DNA of 64,000 bases from positions 1 to 64,000 of the forward strand of contig DAIPWT010000002.1 in the NCBI GenBank assembly GCA_036783645.1, read 5' to 3'. This DNA comes from UBA4732 sp002404095. GTDB taxonomy: Bacteria; Planctomycetota; Planctomycetia; Gemmatales; Gemmataceae. Below, one piece after another: positions 27,728-37,065 of the stretch (its first letter is position 1; every line of letters begins with the position of its first letter). The notes under the pieces are model-generated. The model saw nothing but the letters and a program-made list of their open reading frames with translations, did not search any database and was not told the DNA's origin. A program made the translations under genes and the position numbers.

Positions 27728-29908
27728 ATGCCGGTCAACACGTGGCAACAATGGCTGAACAGGGCAAGACGCGCCGTAGTGGGCGAGTCGAGGCGGCCTA
27801 ACGCGCGCCGACGACGCCTTTCGATCTCGCTGCGTCTGGAAGAATTGGAAAGCCGCGTGACGCCTTCGGTTACTTTCCTAACCATGCCAGGCGCCGGCGT
27901 CGCCGGACAGCCGCTTAACCCGGCCGTGCAAGTTTCGGTGATCGGTCAAGAAGGGTCATTCAACTTCCCTGTAGCTGGCGACCCCGTGACTTTGAAGGTG
28001 GCCACAGGGCCGGGCGGCTTCACGCCCTCCAGCCCACTCCCAACGGCGAACACCGACAAAACCGGCGTGGCCACCTTCAACAACCTGGTACTGGACGCCG
28101 CCGGCAGCTACACTTTTGTGGCGTCTGTTGTGGCGTCTATCAGCTTTACGTCGGGAATGAGCGCCCCTTCCAGCAGCGTCACCATCGACCCGGCGCCGGC
28201 AAGCCAGTTCGTCATCGCCTCTTCGTCGCAGATCCCGGAGGGGACGCCCCTGAGCTTCACCGTCACGGCCGTGGACCCATTCGGCAACCCGGCGACCGGC
28301 AGCACGATCCACTTCAGCAGCAGCACCACTGCGGCGTCGCTACCGCCCGATTACACCTTCCAGGCCGGCGACAACGGCGAGCAGACTTTTGAGGCGGCCT
28401 TCACCGCGGCGGGAACTCAGACCATTACCGTCACTGGCTCGGATGCCAGCGCGACGAGCAGCGTCATGGTCCAAGGCTTCCCTCCCGGCAATATCCAACT
28501 GAATGTCAGCGCTTCCGATGTTCCGATAAACCAGCCGTTCACCCTCAGCGGCAGCTTCACCGACCTGGGAACGCTCGACGCCAATACCGTGGTCGTCGCC
28601 TGGGGCGATGGTTCCCCCAATACCACTTTGGTTTTGCCCGCTCAGGCGCGCTCCTTCAGCACTGGTCATGCTTATACAGCGGAAGGCGATTACTTCCCTA
28701 CGGTCTCCATCTCCAACCCCGACGGCGGAACGAGCGAGGCCTTTTCTGAGGAGCAGGCGCTTGCGGGGCCGATCATCTCGGTGGCCGACGCCGTGGGCCA
28801 ACCGGGTCAAACAGTTTCTTCGTTCGCCACCGATGCGCAATCGAACACAATCAGCGCCACGCTGTTTCTTTCGCCTCTGGACCTGACCGGGGGCGGTATT
28901 CTAGTAGCCAAACTCGGCGACGCGGTTCTGCCCTCGACGACGAATCAGGCAACAATCCTGAGCATCTATGACATCCGCTCCACCACCCCGGAAGTCGGCG
29001 ATTCGGCGCTCGTGAGGTTCCGCTTCTTTGCCGGTGCCGATTCTGGCCAGACGATCGTGCTTCAGTTTCTGAACCCGGCGACCGGGACGTTGCAAAACTT
29101 CGTCCCTAGCGGCAAGCCCGGATCCTTTGTGCTGACCAGGCAGGGAGACTTTATCGTGGGAAGGGTGCTTCTGGACAACACCTCCACGCCGACGTTGCTG
29201 CAATTGACGCACACGGTATTCACGATTTCCGTCAGCGTCCCCGGCGCCGCGGCGACGGCCGCCGTCAGCGCGTCCGTGGCCTCTGCCGATCCCGGCGCGA
29301 CCTCCCCGGTAAGCACGGCGACGTTCCGTACCACGAGCCAGTTGACCCTAACGCTGGAGCCGACGCAGGCCAGCCAGGTGAGCGCGGGCTTATCGTCCTT
29401 CAACACGACCAACTCGGGCGGCGGCGGCGAGCCTACGCCCGAAGACGCCGCCGCTTTGGTTTCGTTTTTGATGGAAGAGGTCGGCAACCGAATGCAAGCG
29501 ATTTTGCCGTTCGGCGCCGACGCGGCCTTGCGGGTTTGGATTCAGCAAACCGGACATACTCCTCCCCATTTGACTCCATCGTCGTCGGCCGAGCCGGGAT
29601 CGGCCGTCCCTGGAAGCTCCACCGTTCCAAAGGAAGATGAATCCCTCCGGGACGCGTCGGAGTTCCTCTTCCGCGAACTCGCGTCATTCGTGAATCTACC
29701 TGTAAATGACGCGGCGAAGGCGGCCGAGCCGCCTGCGAGTGTACGAAACGCTGGCCGTCACCCTTCGGTACCTCAGAGCCTGGTTTCGGCTACCAAAACA
29801 GGCCGCGCGGTGTTCTTGGCCGGACTGGCTATCGCAATTCCTGAACGCCGAAAGAAGCGCGAACAAAAGATCGTTAGCCGCGAACCGGAAAGGGGAGCGC
29901 TCTATTAA
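27728..29908 (+). CDS. large secreted surface protein with LEPR-like N-terminal motif and Ig-like domains
   Basis: 726 residues. The basic N-terminus ends in RLSISLRLEELESRVTPSV, a planctomycete LEPR-like export motif also seen at 44267 and 55389. Ig-like/big-domain repeats follow (DKTGVATFNNLVLDAAGSYT; TVTAVDPFGNPATGST; GDGSPNTTLVLPAQARSFST, the last PKD-like). The C-terminus has a hydrophobic segment (GRAVFLAGLAIAIP) and a basic tail ERRKKREQK, resembling a sorting or anchoring signal. The last dozen residues and the TAA lie inside the palindromic repeat at 29872. Function: probably cell surface, adhesive or structural. Confidence 0.8.
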   Translation: MPVNTWQQWLNRARRAVVGESRRPNARRRRLSISLRLEELESRVTPSVTFLTMPGAGVAGQPLNPAVQVSVIGQEGSFNFPVAGDPVTLKVATGPGGFTPSSPLPTANTDKTGVATFNNLVLDAAGSYTFVASVVASISFTSGMSAPSSSVTIDPAPASQFVIASSSQIPEGTPLSFTVTAVDPFGNPATGSTIHFSSSTTAASLPPDYTFQAGDNGEQTFEAAFTAAGTQTITVTGSDASATSSVMVQGFPPGNIQLNVSASDVPINQPFTLSGSFTDLGTLDANTVVVAWGDGSPNTTLVLPAQARSFSTGHAYTAEGDYFPTVSISNPDGGTSEAFSEEQALAGPIISVADAVGQPGQTVSSFATDAQSNTISATLFLSPLDLTGGGILVAKLGDAVLPSTTNQATILSIYDIRSTTPEVGDSALVRFRFFAGADSGQTIVLQFLNPATGTLQNFVPSGKPGSFVLTRQGDFIVGRVLLDNTSTPTLLQLTHTVFTISVSVPGAAATAAVSASVASADPGATSPVSTATFRTTSQLTLTLEPTQASQVSAGLSSFNTTNSGGGGEPTPEDAAALVSFLMEEVGNRMQAILPFGADAALRVWIQQTGHTPPHLTPSSSAEPGSAVPGSSTVPKEDESLRDASEFLFRELASFVNLPVNDAAKAAEPPASVRNAGRHPSVPQSLVSATKTGRAVFLAGLAIAIPERRKKREQKIVSREPERGALY

Positions 29909-29937
29909 AGCGCTTCCTTTCGGGTCGCGGCTAAACG
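29872..29937. repeat. Palindromic element at a gene end (cgttagccgcgaaccggaaa type)
   Basis: Arms 29872-29901 and 29909-29937 pair over about 29 bp with a few mismatches (cgttagccgcgaacc...ggtcgcggctaaacg). The loop holds the TAA of the 27728 gene, whose last residues are thus repeat-encoded. It lies between convergent genes and may act as a two-way terminator. Confidence 0.85.
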
Positions 29938-29959
29938 AACCCTATCCCTCGCAAGCGCT

Positions 29960-30208
29960 TCACTCTTTCACCAGTTCATAAGTGCCGCCACCCGCCTTCT
30001 TAAGCTTGCCTAGCTTGACCAGCTCATCCCACACGGCCGGCGGAAACTGGCTCGGCGGCCCGATGGCGACGATGCCGGAGCCGCGCCCGCTGCTCAGCGG
30101 GCCGCCAGCGATCTTTGATTCGGCGTCGAGTTGCGTCAGTTTTAGGCGCTTTTTGAACGCTTTGAAGGCGGATTTCACATCTTGCGGCGCCGGCACGGCG
30201 TCAGGCAT
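29960..30208 (-). CDS. small conserved protein, planctomycete type
   Basis: 82 residues, basic and soluble: MPDAVPAPQDVKSAFKAFKK at the start and FPPAVWDELVKLGKLKKAGG near the end, predicted helix-rich with a short C-terminal winged-helix-like segment. AAGGAG lies about 6 bases before the ATG, so the gene is real. I have the impression of frequent homologues in planctomycetes, without known function. DNA or RNA binding is possible from the charge but not shown. Confidence 0.7.
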   Translation of the reverse strand: MPDAVPAPQDVKSAFKAFKKRLKLTQLDAESKIAGGPLSSGRGSGIVAIGPPSQFPPAVWDELVKLGKLKKAGGGTYELVKE

Positions 30209-30338
30209 TGTCGTCTCCTTATTAGTTTACATTTCGCGGCGAAACTTCTCTCTTGCCAGCAAGGACCATATTACGGTATACGCCTTCCCGATCCTCAATC
30301 TATTTCCTTCGACCCTCGAAGCGGGGGAATGTGTGCCG

Positions 30339-32627
30339 ATGGCGCAGCCCGGACGGTCCCTGGCGCCCCTAATACTGCTGGCGGCGTGCCTGACAGGTTT
30401 GTCCGGTTGCACACGCGCCGCTCGCGCGCCCGACCCTCTCGTCGGGGCGCCGCCGGCCGCCGCACCCTTGCCCATTGAGGCCAAACCGCGCACCTCAAGC
30501 TTTTTCTCCGGCCTCGACCCGCGGGCGGCGCGCGTGGACGTGCGCCCCACGGACGTGGTAGCGCCGCTGCGTGCGGAGCAAGTCCTGATCGCTTCGATTG
30601 TAGACTCGGCGGGTCGGCCGCTTCCGGGCCGCCGCGTCGAATGGACATTGGAAGGCTCCGGCGTCATCGTCGAGGTGGATGAGCGCGGCCGGCTGCTGGC
30701 CCGCGGCGGCAAAATCGACAACCAACGCGCCGTGGGTTATACCGAACATTTCGAGCGCCGCGTCGTTCGGACGAATTCTTCCAGCCCTTTCACCATCGAA
30801 CCCGGTCAAAGTTGGTGCGTCGTCGCCGGCACGGCGGACGGCGATACGCATGTGACCGCCTACGCTCCGGAAATAGCTAACGCCGCCGGCAACCGCGCGA
30901 TCGTCGTCCAGCATTGGGGCGAAGCCGACTGGAAGGCGCCTCCGCCGTCGGCCGGCCGTCCGGGCACGGACCAGTTCCTCAGTGCGAGCGTCTTCCGCCG
31001 CGACGACCGCCAACCGCTCGCCGGCTATGCGGTGCGCTATCGCATTCTCGACGGCCCTGCCGCCGTTTTTCTTCCGGTGCAGACCACAGAAACCGTCGTC
31101 GTCTCAAACGCTACCGGCGTGGCGCCGGTCGTGGTGTCGCAAACGGCGCCGCAAGTGGGACGCACGCGCATCGGCTTCGAGGTGCTAGGCAAGAGCGGCG
31201 TGGTAATCGGCCACGGCGAAACCTTCGCGGACTGGCAGAAGCCGGACGTATCGTTGTCCGCCGCATTGCCGCTCACCGCGACAACCGGCCAGGAGACGCC
31301 TTGTACGCTTGTCGTCAACAACGCCGGACCAGTGGACGCTCGGTTACTGACTATTCGCACTACCATTCCAGAGGGATGCAAGTTCGTCCGCTCCGAACCG
31401 CAGGCTTATCAACAAGGCCAAGAGTTGATTTGGACGCTCGGCGCGGTGGCCGGCCGCAGTCGGCGGTCGCTTCAAGCGGTGTTCCAGCCAGATCGCCCCG
31501 GCACGATTACGACGCAGGCCAACATGACGACCGAGGACGGCCAGCATGACAACAAAACGGCTGTTTGCGCCGTGTCGTTGCCGCCTATGCCTAAGCTGAA
31601 GGTGACGCCGACTGGGCCGGAGACGGGCCTGGTGGGAGCGCCGGTCGCTTACCAGGTCACGGTGCAAAACGAAGGCACAGCACCGGCGACGAATGTGACG
31701 TTAAAGGCGGCTTTCGACGGTGGCCTAGAATACGCCGACGGCCAAACCAAGGCGGAAACGTCGGTGGGAACGCTGGCTGCGGGCGAGAGCCGGACGGTCA
31801 GCCTGCCAGCGCGAGCGAAGCACGTCGGCGATGCGCGAATGAGCGTGACGGCGTTCGGCGACGGCGGTCTGACCGCGCCGGCCGAGCGGTCGATGAAAGT
31901 ACACGACGCCCGCCTGACGTTGCAAGTGATCGGGCCGAAGCACGGCTACGTCGGTCAACCGACGGTATGGACCCTGAAAATCAGCAACGTCGGCGATGAA
32001 GGCGTAACTCAAGCGACTGTAAGCGATATTTTGCCTCCCGAATTGGTTTTTGTCGAGGCGACGGAAGGCGGCCGATTGCAGGGCCGTGAAGTGGTCTGGC
32101 AGGTTGGCGACCTGGCGCCGAACCAACAAAAGCTATTACAGCTAACGACGGCCTCGCCGAGACCGACGCCGCAGACCTTGAACACGGCGACGGCAGTTGC
32201 AAGGGCCAGCGGCGGCCAGGCGATGGCGGACGTGCGCGTCCAGGCGGACGCATCCATCGCGGTGTTGGGTTTGCCCGCGTACAAGATGACGGTGGAGGAC
32301 CACGACGACCCGGTCGCAGTAGGCGGCCGGACGGCGTATCGCATTCGAGTGACCAACACAGGATCATTGCCCGGCGACCGCGTTCAGGTGACGGCGGCGG
32401 TTCCGGCTCAGATGCGCGTGCTGACGGCTTACGGCCCGACGGCGTATCGGGTCGAGGCCGGGCGTGTGTTGTTCGCGCCTGTGGCCTCGCTGGCACCGGG
32501 GCAGACGTTGACGTACATGGTCGAGGTTGGGGCGTTAAAGCCTGGGGAGGCCCGCTTTCGCGCCGAACTGACCACTGGGACAATGCGTGAACCGTTGGTC
32601 AAGGAAGAGAGTACCAACGTGCGGTAA
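30339..32627 (+). CDS. DUF11/CARDB-repeat lipoprotein
   Basis: 762 residues with a lipoprotein signal (APLILLAACLTGLSGC). The mature part is a series of beta-sandwich repeats typical of conserved-repeat (DUF11) envelope proteins: AYQVTVQNEGTAPATNVTLK, VWTLKISNVGDEGVTQATVS and AYRIRVTNTGSLPGDRVQVT. Each repeat carries a 'NxGxxxATxVxxxxxLP'-like pattern. The frame opens far upstream at 29982 on the antisense of the small neighbour, but GGGGGA about 11 bases before the ATG at 30339 and the lipobox make this start clear. Probably an outer-surface structural protein. It converges on bioF with 15 bases between the stops. Confidence 0.85.
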   Translation: MAQPGRSLAPLILLAACLTGLSGCTRAARAPDPLVGAPPAAAPLPIEAKPRTSSFFSGLDPRAARVDVRPTDVVAPLRAEQVLIASIVDSAGRPLPGRRVEWTLEGSGVIVEVDERGRLLARGGKIDNQRAVGYTEHFERRVVRTNSSSPFTIEPGQSWCVVAGTADGDTHVTAYAPEIANAAGNRAIVVQHWGEADWKAPPPSAGRPGTDQFLSASVFRRDDRQPLAGYAVRYRILDGPAAVFLPVQTTETVVVSNATGVAPVVVSQTAPQVGRTRIGFEVLGKSGVVIGHGETFADWQKPDVSLSAALPLTATTGQETPCTLVVNNAGPVDARLLTIRTTIPEGCKFVRSEPQAYQQGQELIWTLGAVAGRSRRSLQAVFQPDRPGTITTQANMTTEDGQHDNKTAVCAVSLPPMPKLKVTPTGPETGLVGAPVAYQVTVQNEGTAPATNVTLKAAFDGGLEYADGQTKAETSVGTLAAGESRTVSLPARAKHVGDARMSVTAFGDGGLTAPAERSMKVHDARLTLQVIGPKHGYVGQPTVWTLKISNVGDEGVTQATVSDILPPELVFVEATEGGRLQGREVVWQVGDLAPNQQKLLQLTTASPRPTPQTLNTATAVARASGGQAMADVRVQADASIAVLGLPAYKMTVEDHDDPVAVGGRTAYRIRVTNTGSLPGDRVQVTAAVPAQMRVLTAYGPTAYRVEAGRVLFAPVASLAPGQTLTYMVEVGALKPGEARFRAELTTGTMREPLVKEESTNVR

Positions 32628-32642
32628 ATCTCTGACGCGCCG

Positions 32643-33794
32643 CTAGCTCAAGGCGGCGATGAGGCGGTCCACGTCTTCCGTACTATGCCCCGCGCTCAAG
32701 CTGATTCGCAGCCTGGCCGTCCCTTCCGGCACTGACGGAGGCCGGATCGCGGGCGCCAGCAGTCCTTGTTCCTCCAGCCGATGCGCCAACGCTGTGGCGG
32801 CGCGGGCGTCGCCGACGATCACCGGCACAATCTGACAGCACGACGCACCGACCGGCTTCCCAAAGGCGCACAGCGCGGTGCGCAGGTGTTCGGCCAAGCT
32901 GAGAACATGGCGTCTCCGTTCCGGCTCGGTTTGGACCAAATCGACCGCGCATCGGGCGGCGGCGGCGGCCGGCGGGGCCAATGCCGTCGAAAAGATATAC
33001 GGCCGCGCGTGATTGACGAGCCAAGCGATGAGCCGCCGTGAACCGCACACGAAGCCGCCTTGCGAGCCGAGCGCCTTGCTCAGCGTCCCCACTTTTACGA
33101 CCCTCTCCGAAGGGAAAGCTCCAGCCGGCAATAAATCCGTCAGGCCGCGGCCGTGTTCGCCCAGTACGCCCGTGGCATGTGCCTCATCGAGCAACACGAC
33201 GCAATCGAAGCGCTCGGCGAGTTCCAATAATCCCGCCAATGGCGCCAGATCGCCGTCCATGCTAAATACGGAGTCGCAAACGATGAAACGGCGCCGCGCG
33301 GTCTCGTGCTTGAGCAAGTCCGCGAGGTGGTCAAGGTCGGCGTGGCGGTAGACGTGAACGCTGGCTCGCGATAAACGGCAACCGTCGATCAGGCTGGCAT
33401 GGTTCAAGGCGTCGCTGAATACGGCGTCATTGGACTGGGCCAGCGCGCCAACTACGGCGAGATTGGCGACGTAACCACTGTTGAAGACGAGTGCCGCTTC
33501 GGTCCCTTCCCAGCGCGCCAGGTCGCGTTCCAGGGCGCGCAACGGCGGCAGCCGGCCTGACACCAACGCCGAGGCGCCGGCGCCGCAACCGTAGCGCCGG
33601 GCGGCGCGAGCGGCGGCGTTGGCGAGGCGCGGATCGGCGGCGTAATTGAGATAATCGTTGGAGGAAAAATTGACGAAATCGCGGCCATGAAAGCGGACGT
33701 GCGGTCCCTGGGCGGACTGCAAACGCCGCCGCACGCGGTAAAGGCCGTGGCGGCGGCGCTCGTTCAGGTCGTCTTCGAGCCAGTCCAGCGTCAC
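32643..33794 (-). CDS. bioF: 8-amino-7-oxononanoate synthase
   Basis: PLP enzyme that joins pimeloyl-ACP (or CoA) and L-alanine to make the biotin precursor KAPA. 383 residues, normal length. Landmarks: FSSNDYLNYAADPRL, GAGASALVSG, FNSGYVANLA, the PLP-Asp region VVLLDEAHATGVLGEHGRG, and Schiff-base Lys240 in GTLSKALGSQGG. The ATG at 33794 is close to the assembly gap, 42 bases from the Ns. bioB lies on the other side of the gap in the same direction, so bioB-bioF form a biotin operon, possibly with something in the gap. Confidence 0.96.
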   Translation of the reverse strand: MTLDWLEDDLNERRRHGLYRVRRRLQSAQGPHVRFHGRDFVNFSSNDYLNYAADPRLANAAARAARRYGCGAGASALVSGRLPPLRALERDLARWEGTEAALVFNSGYVANLAVVGALAQSNDAVFSDALNHASLIDGCRLSRASVHVYRHADLDHLADLLKHETARRRFIVCDSVFSMDGDLAPLAGLLELAERFDCVVLLDEAHATGVLGEHGRGLTDLLPAGAFPSERVVKVGTLSKALGSQGGFVCGSRRLIAWLVNHARPYIFSTALAPPAAAAARCAVDLVQTEPERRRHVLSLAEHLRTALCAFGKPVGASCCQIVPVIVGDARAATALAHRLEEQGLLAPAIRPPSVPEGTARLRISLSAGHSTEDVDRLIAALS

Positions 33795-33836
33795 GACAGC
33801 ACCGGCAGCTCCCGACGAGCGACCAATGTGGCACGG

Positions 33837-33936
33837 NNNNNNNNNNNNNNNNNNNNNNNNNNNNNNNNNNNNNNNNNNNNNNNNNNNNNNNNNNNNNNNN
33901 NNNNNNNNNNNNNNNNNNNNNNNNNNNNNNNNNNNN
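33837..33936. other. Assembly gap of 100 N
   Basis: A run of exactly 100 N, the usual placeholder for a gap of unknown size. It removes the end of bioB and whatever separates it from bioF. Frames reading through the Ns are not real. Confidence 0.99.
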
Positions 33937-34953
33937 CACGGCCGGGTCGGCGTCGCCGACGCGGTCGTCGTTCCAGGTCAGTTCCAGATCCTCGATCATC
34001 TGCAAATCTTCTTCGTTGGCGCGGCCGGACGTGGCAAGGTAATTGCCGATCAGACCGCTGGTAGCGCCGACGTAGAAAATCCAGCTTTGCAGGTCGCGCA
34101 GGTTCTTCTCACGGCCGCCCGCCACCTTCAGGTCCTGATGCGGCAGGATCAGCCTCATCACGGCGACGATTTTCAGGATCTCCATTGGTTTCAATCGCGG
34201 CACGTCCGCCAGCGGCGTCCCCGTGATCGGGAACAGGAAGTTCAGCGGCACGACGTTGGGATTCAGTTCCTTGAGACTGAATGCCAGACTAACGCGATCC
34301 TCAATGGTCTCGCCCATGCCGAAGATGCTGCCGCAGCACGTCTCCAAGCCGACCCGCTGCGCCAAGCGCACCGTGTCCACGCGCTCTTGCCAGGCGTGCG
34401 TCGTCACGATCTGTGGGTAGAACTCGCGCGAGGTTTCCAGGTTGTGATTGATGCGGCGGACGCCGGCGTGTTTTAGGTCGCGAGCCTGTTCCTCGTTCAG
34501 CGTTCCCAACGTCGCGCAGTGACAGATGCCGTCCACTTCCTTCATGGCGTGGACGGCTTCCATGATTTTCGGCCATTCGCGCTTGGTCGGGCCGCGGCCG
34601 CTGTTGACGATGCCGAACGCGCTGGCGCCGCGGTTGCGGGCGTCGGTACACGCCTCCGCCACCTCGGCGCCGTCCATCATCGTGTGCGCTTCAATGCCGG
34701 TGTCGAAATGGCCGCTCTGGGCGCAGAACTTGCAATCCTCGCCGCAATTGCCGAATTTTGTAGGCAAAATGCTGCAAAAGGTGACGCGGTTGCCGTGAAA
34801 GTGACGCCGCACCTTGTGGGCCGCGTAAAAAAGATCATAAACCGCTTCGCCGCTCAGGGCGAACAAGTCGCGGGCCTCGTCGCGCGTTAGCTCGCCGCCG
34901 TTAATGATCCGACGGCTCAACGACACGGGGTCCAGAAGGTCGGCGGCCGGCAT
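33937..34953 (-). CDS. bioB: biotin synthase (3' end lost in gap)
   Basis: Radical SAM enzyme inserting sulfur into dethiobiotin. The [4Fe-4S] motif is GNCGEDCKFCAQS (CxxxCxxC). Other family signatures are GICHCATLGTLNEEQARDLK, INHNLETS, ETCCGSIFGMGETIEDRV (holding [2Fe-2S] ligand Cys), PLNFLFPITGTPLAD and VAGGREKNLRDLQ. 339 residues are visible before the N run, close to the usual 320-350, so only the last few residues should be missing. TGGAGA is about 7 bases before the ATG. It precedes bioF in the same direction. Confidence 0.95.
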
Positions 34954-34985
34954 GAAGGTTCTCCAGGATGATGATCGGAGCCGGC

Positions 34986-35267
34986 TCAGCGCGAAGTCAT
35001 GGACTCCGGCTTACGGGTCGGTACGCAAATGATGCACAAAACGACGACGGCGGCCAGCACGGCCGCGGCATAAGACAATGTAGGGGCCGGCTTTTCAGGC
35101 TTGTCGCTGGCGTCCGCCGTGGCCGGCTGCGCGGTCGGCTGTACGATGCCGCTTTTGGCGTTTGGATGGAGGTCCTGGAAGTCCGAATTCTGGGCGAAGG
35201 CAAGAGGCATCCAACAACTCAGCGCTAGCACAAGCGCGGCGAACCAAATCCCAGGAATGCGTCGCAT
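34986..35267 (-). CDS. small secreted or membrane protein
   Basis: 93 residues: a signal peptide (IPGIWFAALVLALSCWMPLA), a short polar region (DFQDLHPNAKSG), a Pro/Ala-rich linker and a C-terminal transmembrane helix (YAAAVLAAVVVLCIICVPT). GAGAGG lies 5 bases before the ATG at 35267. A second ATG at 35285 overlaps the previous stop as ATGA and is an alternative start (99 residues). It follows a polytopic membrane protein gene with almost no gap, so they are co-transcribed and may form one membrane complex. No family recognised. Confidence 0.65.
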   Translation of the reverse strand: MRRIPGIWFAALVLALSCWMPLAFAQNSDFQDLHPNAKSGIVQPTAQPATADASDKPEKPAPTLSYAAAVLAAVVVLCIICVPTRKPESMTSR

Positions 35268-35281
35268 GCCGCCCTCTCTTT

Positions 35282-35983
35282 TCATGCCGCCCATCTGCCG
35301 CCGGTTTTCGCAGGTTTCCAACTCCACCACGGTCGCGGCGTCGGCGGCGGATAGTCGCGAGCAAAGTCCTCGGCCGCTTTCTCGTCCGCATCCTTCTGAC
35401 GTATTCGGCGACGGCGCCGGCGCTCCATCAGAAGCTGCGTCAGCAGACCCAGCACCGCGGACGCCGCGCATATCCAGTTTAGCAAAGGAGCCTGCTGATC
35501 GGCCCAGGTTGGCAGACCGTCCATGCCGAGGTGGCTTAATAGCCCAAGGATGGAATAGGCGATTAGGAGCGCGCCGGCCAGACTGGAAAGAGCCGTAACC
35601 CAAACCTTATAGAGCAAAACGCCTAAAAGTCCGCCGATAAGGAAACAGAGCGCGGGTTCATCCCAGGAAGGGGCGACGGCGCGAGCCAACCAAATGCAGG
35701 CCGCACCGCCAGCCACGAAGAGGATCACACGCGCCAGCGCCAAGGCCAGCGCCCCGGCCGTGACGGCCAGGAGCAGACCCGCCACAAGAGGCTGCAGCGA
35801 GTAGGCGGCGCCGAAATGGAGACCAAAGACGCCGCCGGCCACCGTCATGGCGAGGACAAGCCAGAAGCGATGTCCGCGGCCGCCAAACAGCCACAGTAAC
35901 AGGCCGAGTACCAGACCGGACACAAGCAAGAACGGCGGCAGCTGTCGCACTTCTTCTAGGATTTCGGGGGAAACCACATTCAT
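35282..35983 (-). CDS. polytopic inner-membrane protein
   Basis: 233 residues with seven or so hydrophobic helices, for example PPFLLVSGLVLGLLLWLFGG, HRFWLVLAMTVAGGVFGLHF and VAGLLLAVTAGALALALARV. The layout of short Gly-rich helices resembles TMEM198/DUF4203-type proteins. After the last helix comes a basic cytoplasmic tail (MERRRRRRIRQKDADEKAAE). Its stop overlaps the start region of the small membrane protein downstream. The function is unknown; transport or membrane organisation are guesses. Confidence 0.72.
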   Translation of the reverse strand: MNVVSPEILEEVRQLPPFLLVSGLVLGLLLWLFGGRGHRFWLVLAMTVAGGVFGLHFGAAYSLQPLVAGLLLAVTAGALALALARVILFVAGGAACIWLARAVAPSWDEPALCFLIGGLLGVLLYKVWVTALSSLAGALLIAYSILGLLSHLGMDGLPTWADQQAPLLNWICAASAVLGLLTQLLMERRRRRRIRQKDADEKAAEDFARDYPPPTPRPWWSWKPAKTGGRWAA

Positions 35984-36022
35984 TTTCTCGCCCCCCGACC
36001 GTTTGAAGGAACACTACAATAA

Positions 36023-36114
36023 TGGCGAGCCACCGGGCTTGTCCCGGCGGGGATAAACCTCGCCGCTCGCTTTTCGTTAGGCGCGGACCATCCATCTTGG
36101 GCCGCGACCTAACG
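36023..36114. repeat. Two adjacent inverted repeats between divergent genes
   Basis: First unit 36023-36070: ggcgag at one end and ctcgcc near the other, with ccggg-cttgt-cccgg inside. Second unit 36075-36114: cgttaggcgcgg pairs with ccgcgacctaacg. They occupy the region upstream of both the membrane-protein operon and the histidine kinase. Confidence 0.65.
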
Positions 36115-36159
36115 GAAGGTAACGGGGTTTGAAGCGAGTGTCAAGTCAAAGGACCGACC

Positions 36160-36855
36160 ATGGAACACACCGGCGAACCGCTTTCGACCCCTTCACCGCA
36201 ATTGGCGCAAATGGTGGCGCGCACCCTCCGCCACGAGGTTGGCGATATGCTCCAGACGGTTTACTCCGCAATCGCCATCCTTCGCGCTCGGCTGCCTGCC
36301 GATGCGGAATCGGAACGCAGATTGCTCACCGAACTGCACTCGCAGGCGGAAACGTGCAAGTTCAAGCTCGACGCGGTTCAGGATCTGAATTGTCCGTTGA
36401 GGCTGAATTGCGGGCCGACGAATCTGGCCGACGTGGCCGCCGGTTTGGCCGCCCGCCTTGGCCCGCGCTTCCCGGAAGTAGCGCTCCAAGTGGAAGGGCC
36501 GCGGAACCTATCGGTCGTCGCGGACGGCCAACGGCTGGCTCAGATCGGGCATCTCCTGCTCCTTAACGCCTTTCAAGCCGCTCAGCGCGAGGTGCGCATG
36601 TGCCTGGGTCCGGTCGGAGACGCGGACGTGAAGTGGAGCATCGCCGACGACGGCCCCGGCGCGAACACGGAGCAGCTGAGTTGGCTGACTGAACCGTTTC
36701 GTACAACGCATTTCGCCCAGTTTGGCTTGGGCCTCGCCGTCGCGCGGCGCGTGGCGGAGCTTCACGGCGGCAGCGTGACCGCTGGCAACCTTCCCGGCGG
36801 CGGCTTTCAAGTCGTTCTCATACTGCCACTCACTCCGATAACTGTTCTAAAATGA
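36160..36855 (+). CDS. soluble sensor histidine kinase without sensor domain
   Basis: 231 residues. Phospho-acceptor region ARTLRHEVGDMLQTVYSAIA with His25. ATPase boxes follow: N box LLLNAFQAAQREV, G1 IADDGPGANTEQL, and G2 FGLGLAVARRVAELHGG. No transmembrane helix or PAS/GAF domain is present, so the signal must come through a partner protein or a small ligand. The dimerization/His part is short. It is followed 210 bases later by an ANTAR response regulator in the same direction, the likely partner. Confidence 0.85.
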   Translation: MEHTGEPLSTPSPQLAQMVARTLRHEVGDMLQTVYSAIAILRARLPADAESERRLLTELHSQAETCKFKLDAVQDLNCPLRLNCGPTNLADVAAGLAARLGPRFPEVALQVEGPRNLSVVADGQRLAQIGHLLLLNAFQAAQREVRMCLGPVGDADVKWSIADDGPGANTEQLSWLTEPFRTTHFAQFGLGLAVARRVAELHGGSVTAGNLPGGGFQVVLILPLTPITVLK

Positions 36856-37065
36856 ACGATCCGTCTCATCCGACCGTCCGACCATTTTTCCTCTCATTCC
36901 GGCAATCTTTGTGGTGGCGTGTCGGGGCGAACCTGCTACCTTAGTTAAAGAGGAATGGGTTTATTCCAACGTAGAGTCGCCGTCCCCCCTCGGCGCCGGG
37001 TTTGCTTCAATTAGCCGGCAGAGCCTTTCCTGTTCTAGGCTGGCAGGCATGAGGAGGAATCGGTT

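Noticed and set aside
33687..34476. Frames reading through the N run (for example 33826-34476)
   Set aside because: They consist of undetermined residues and antisense of bioB.
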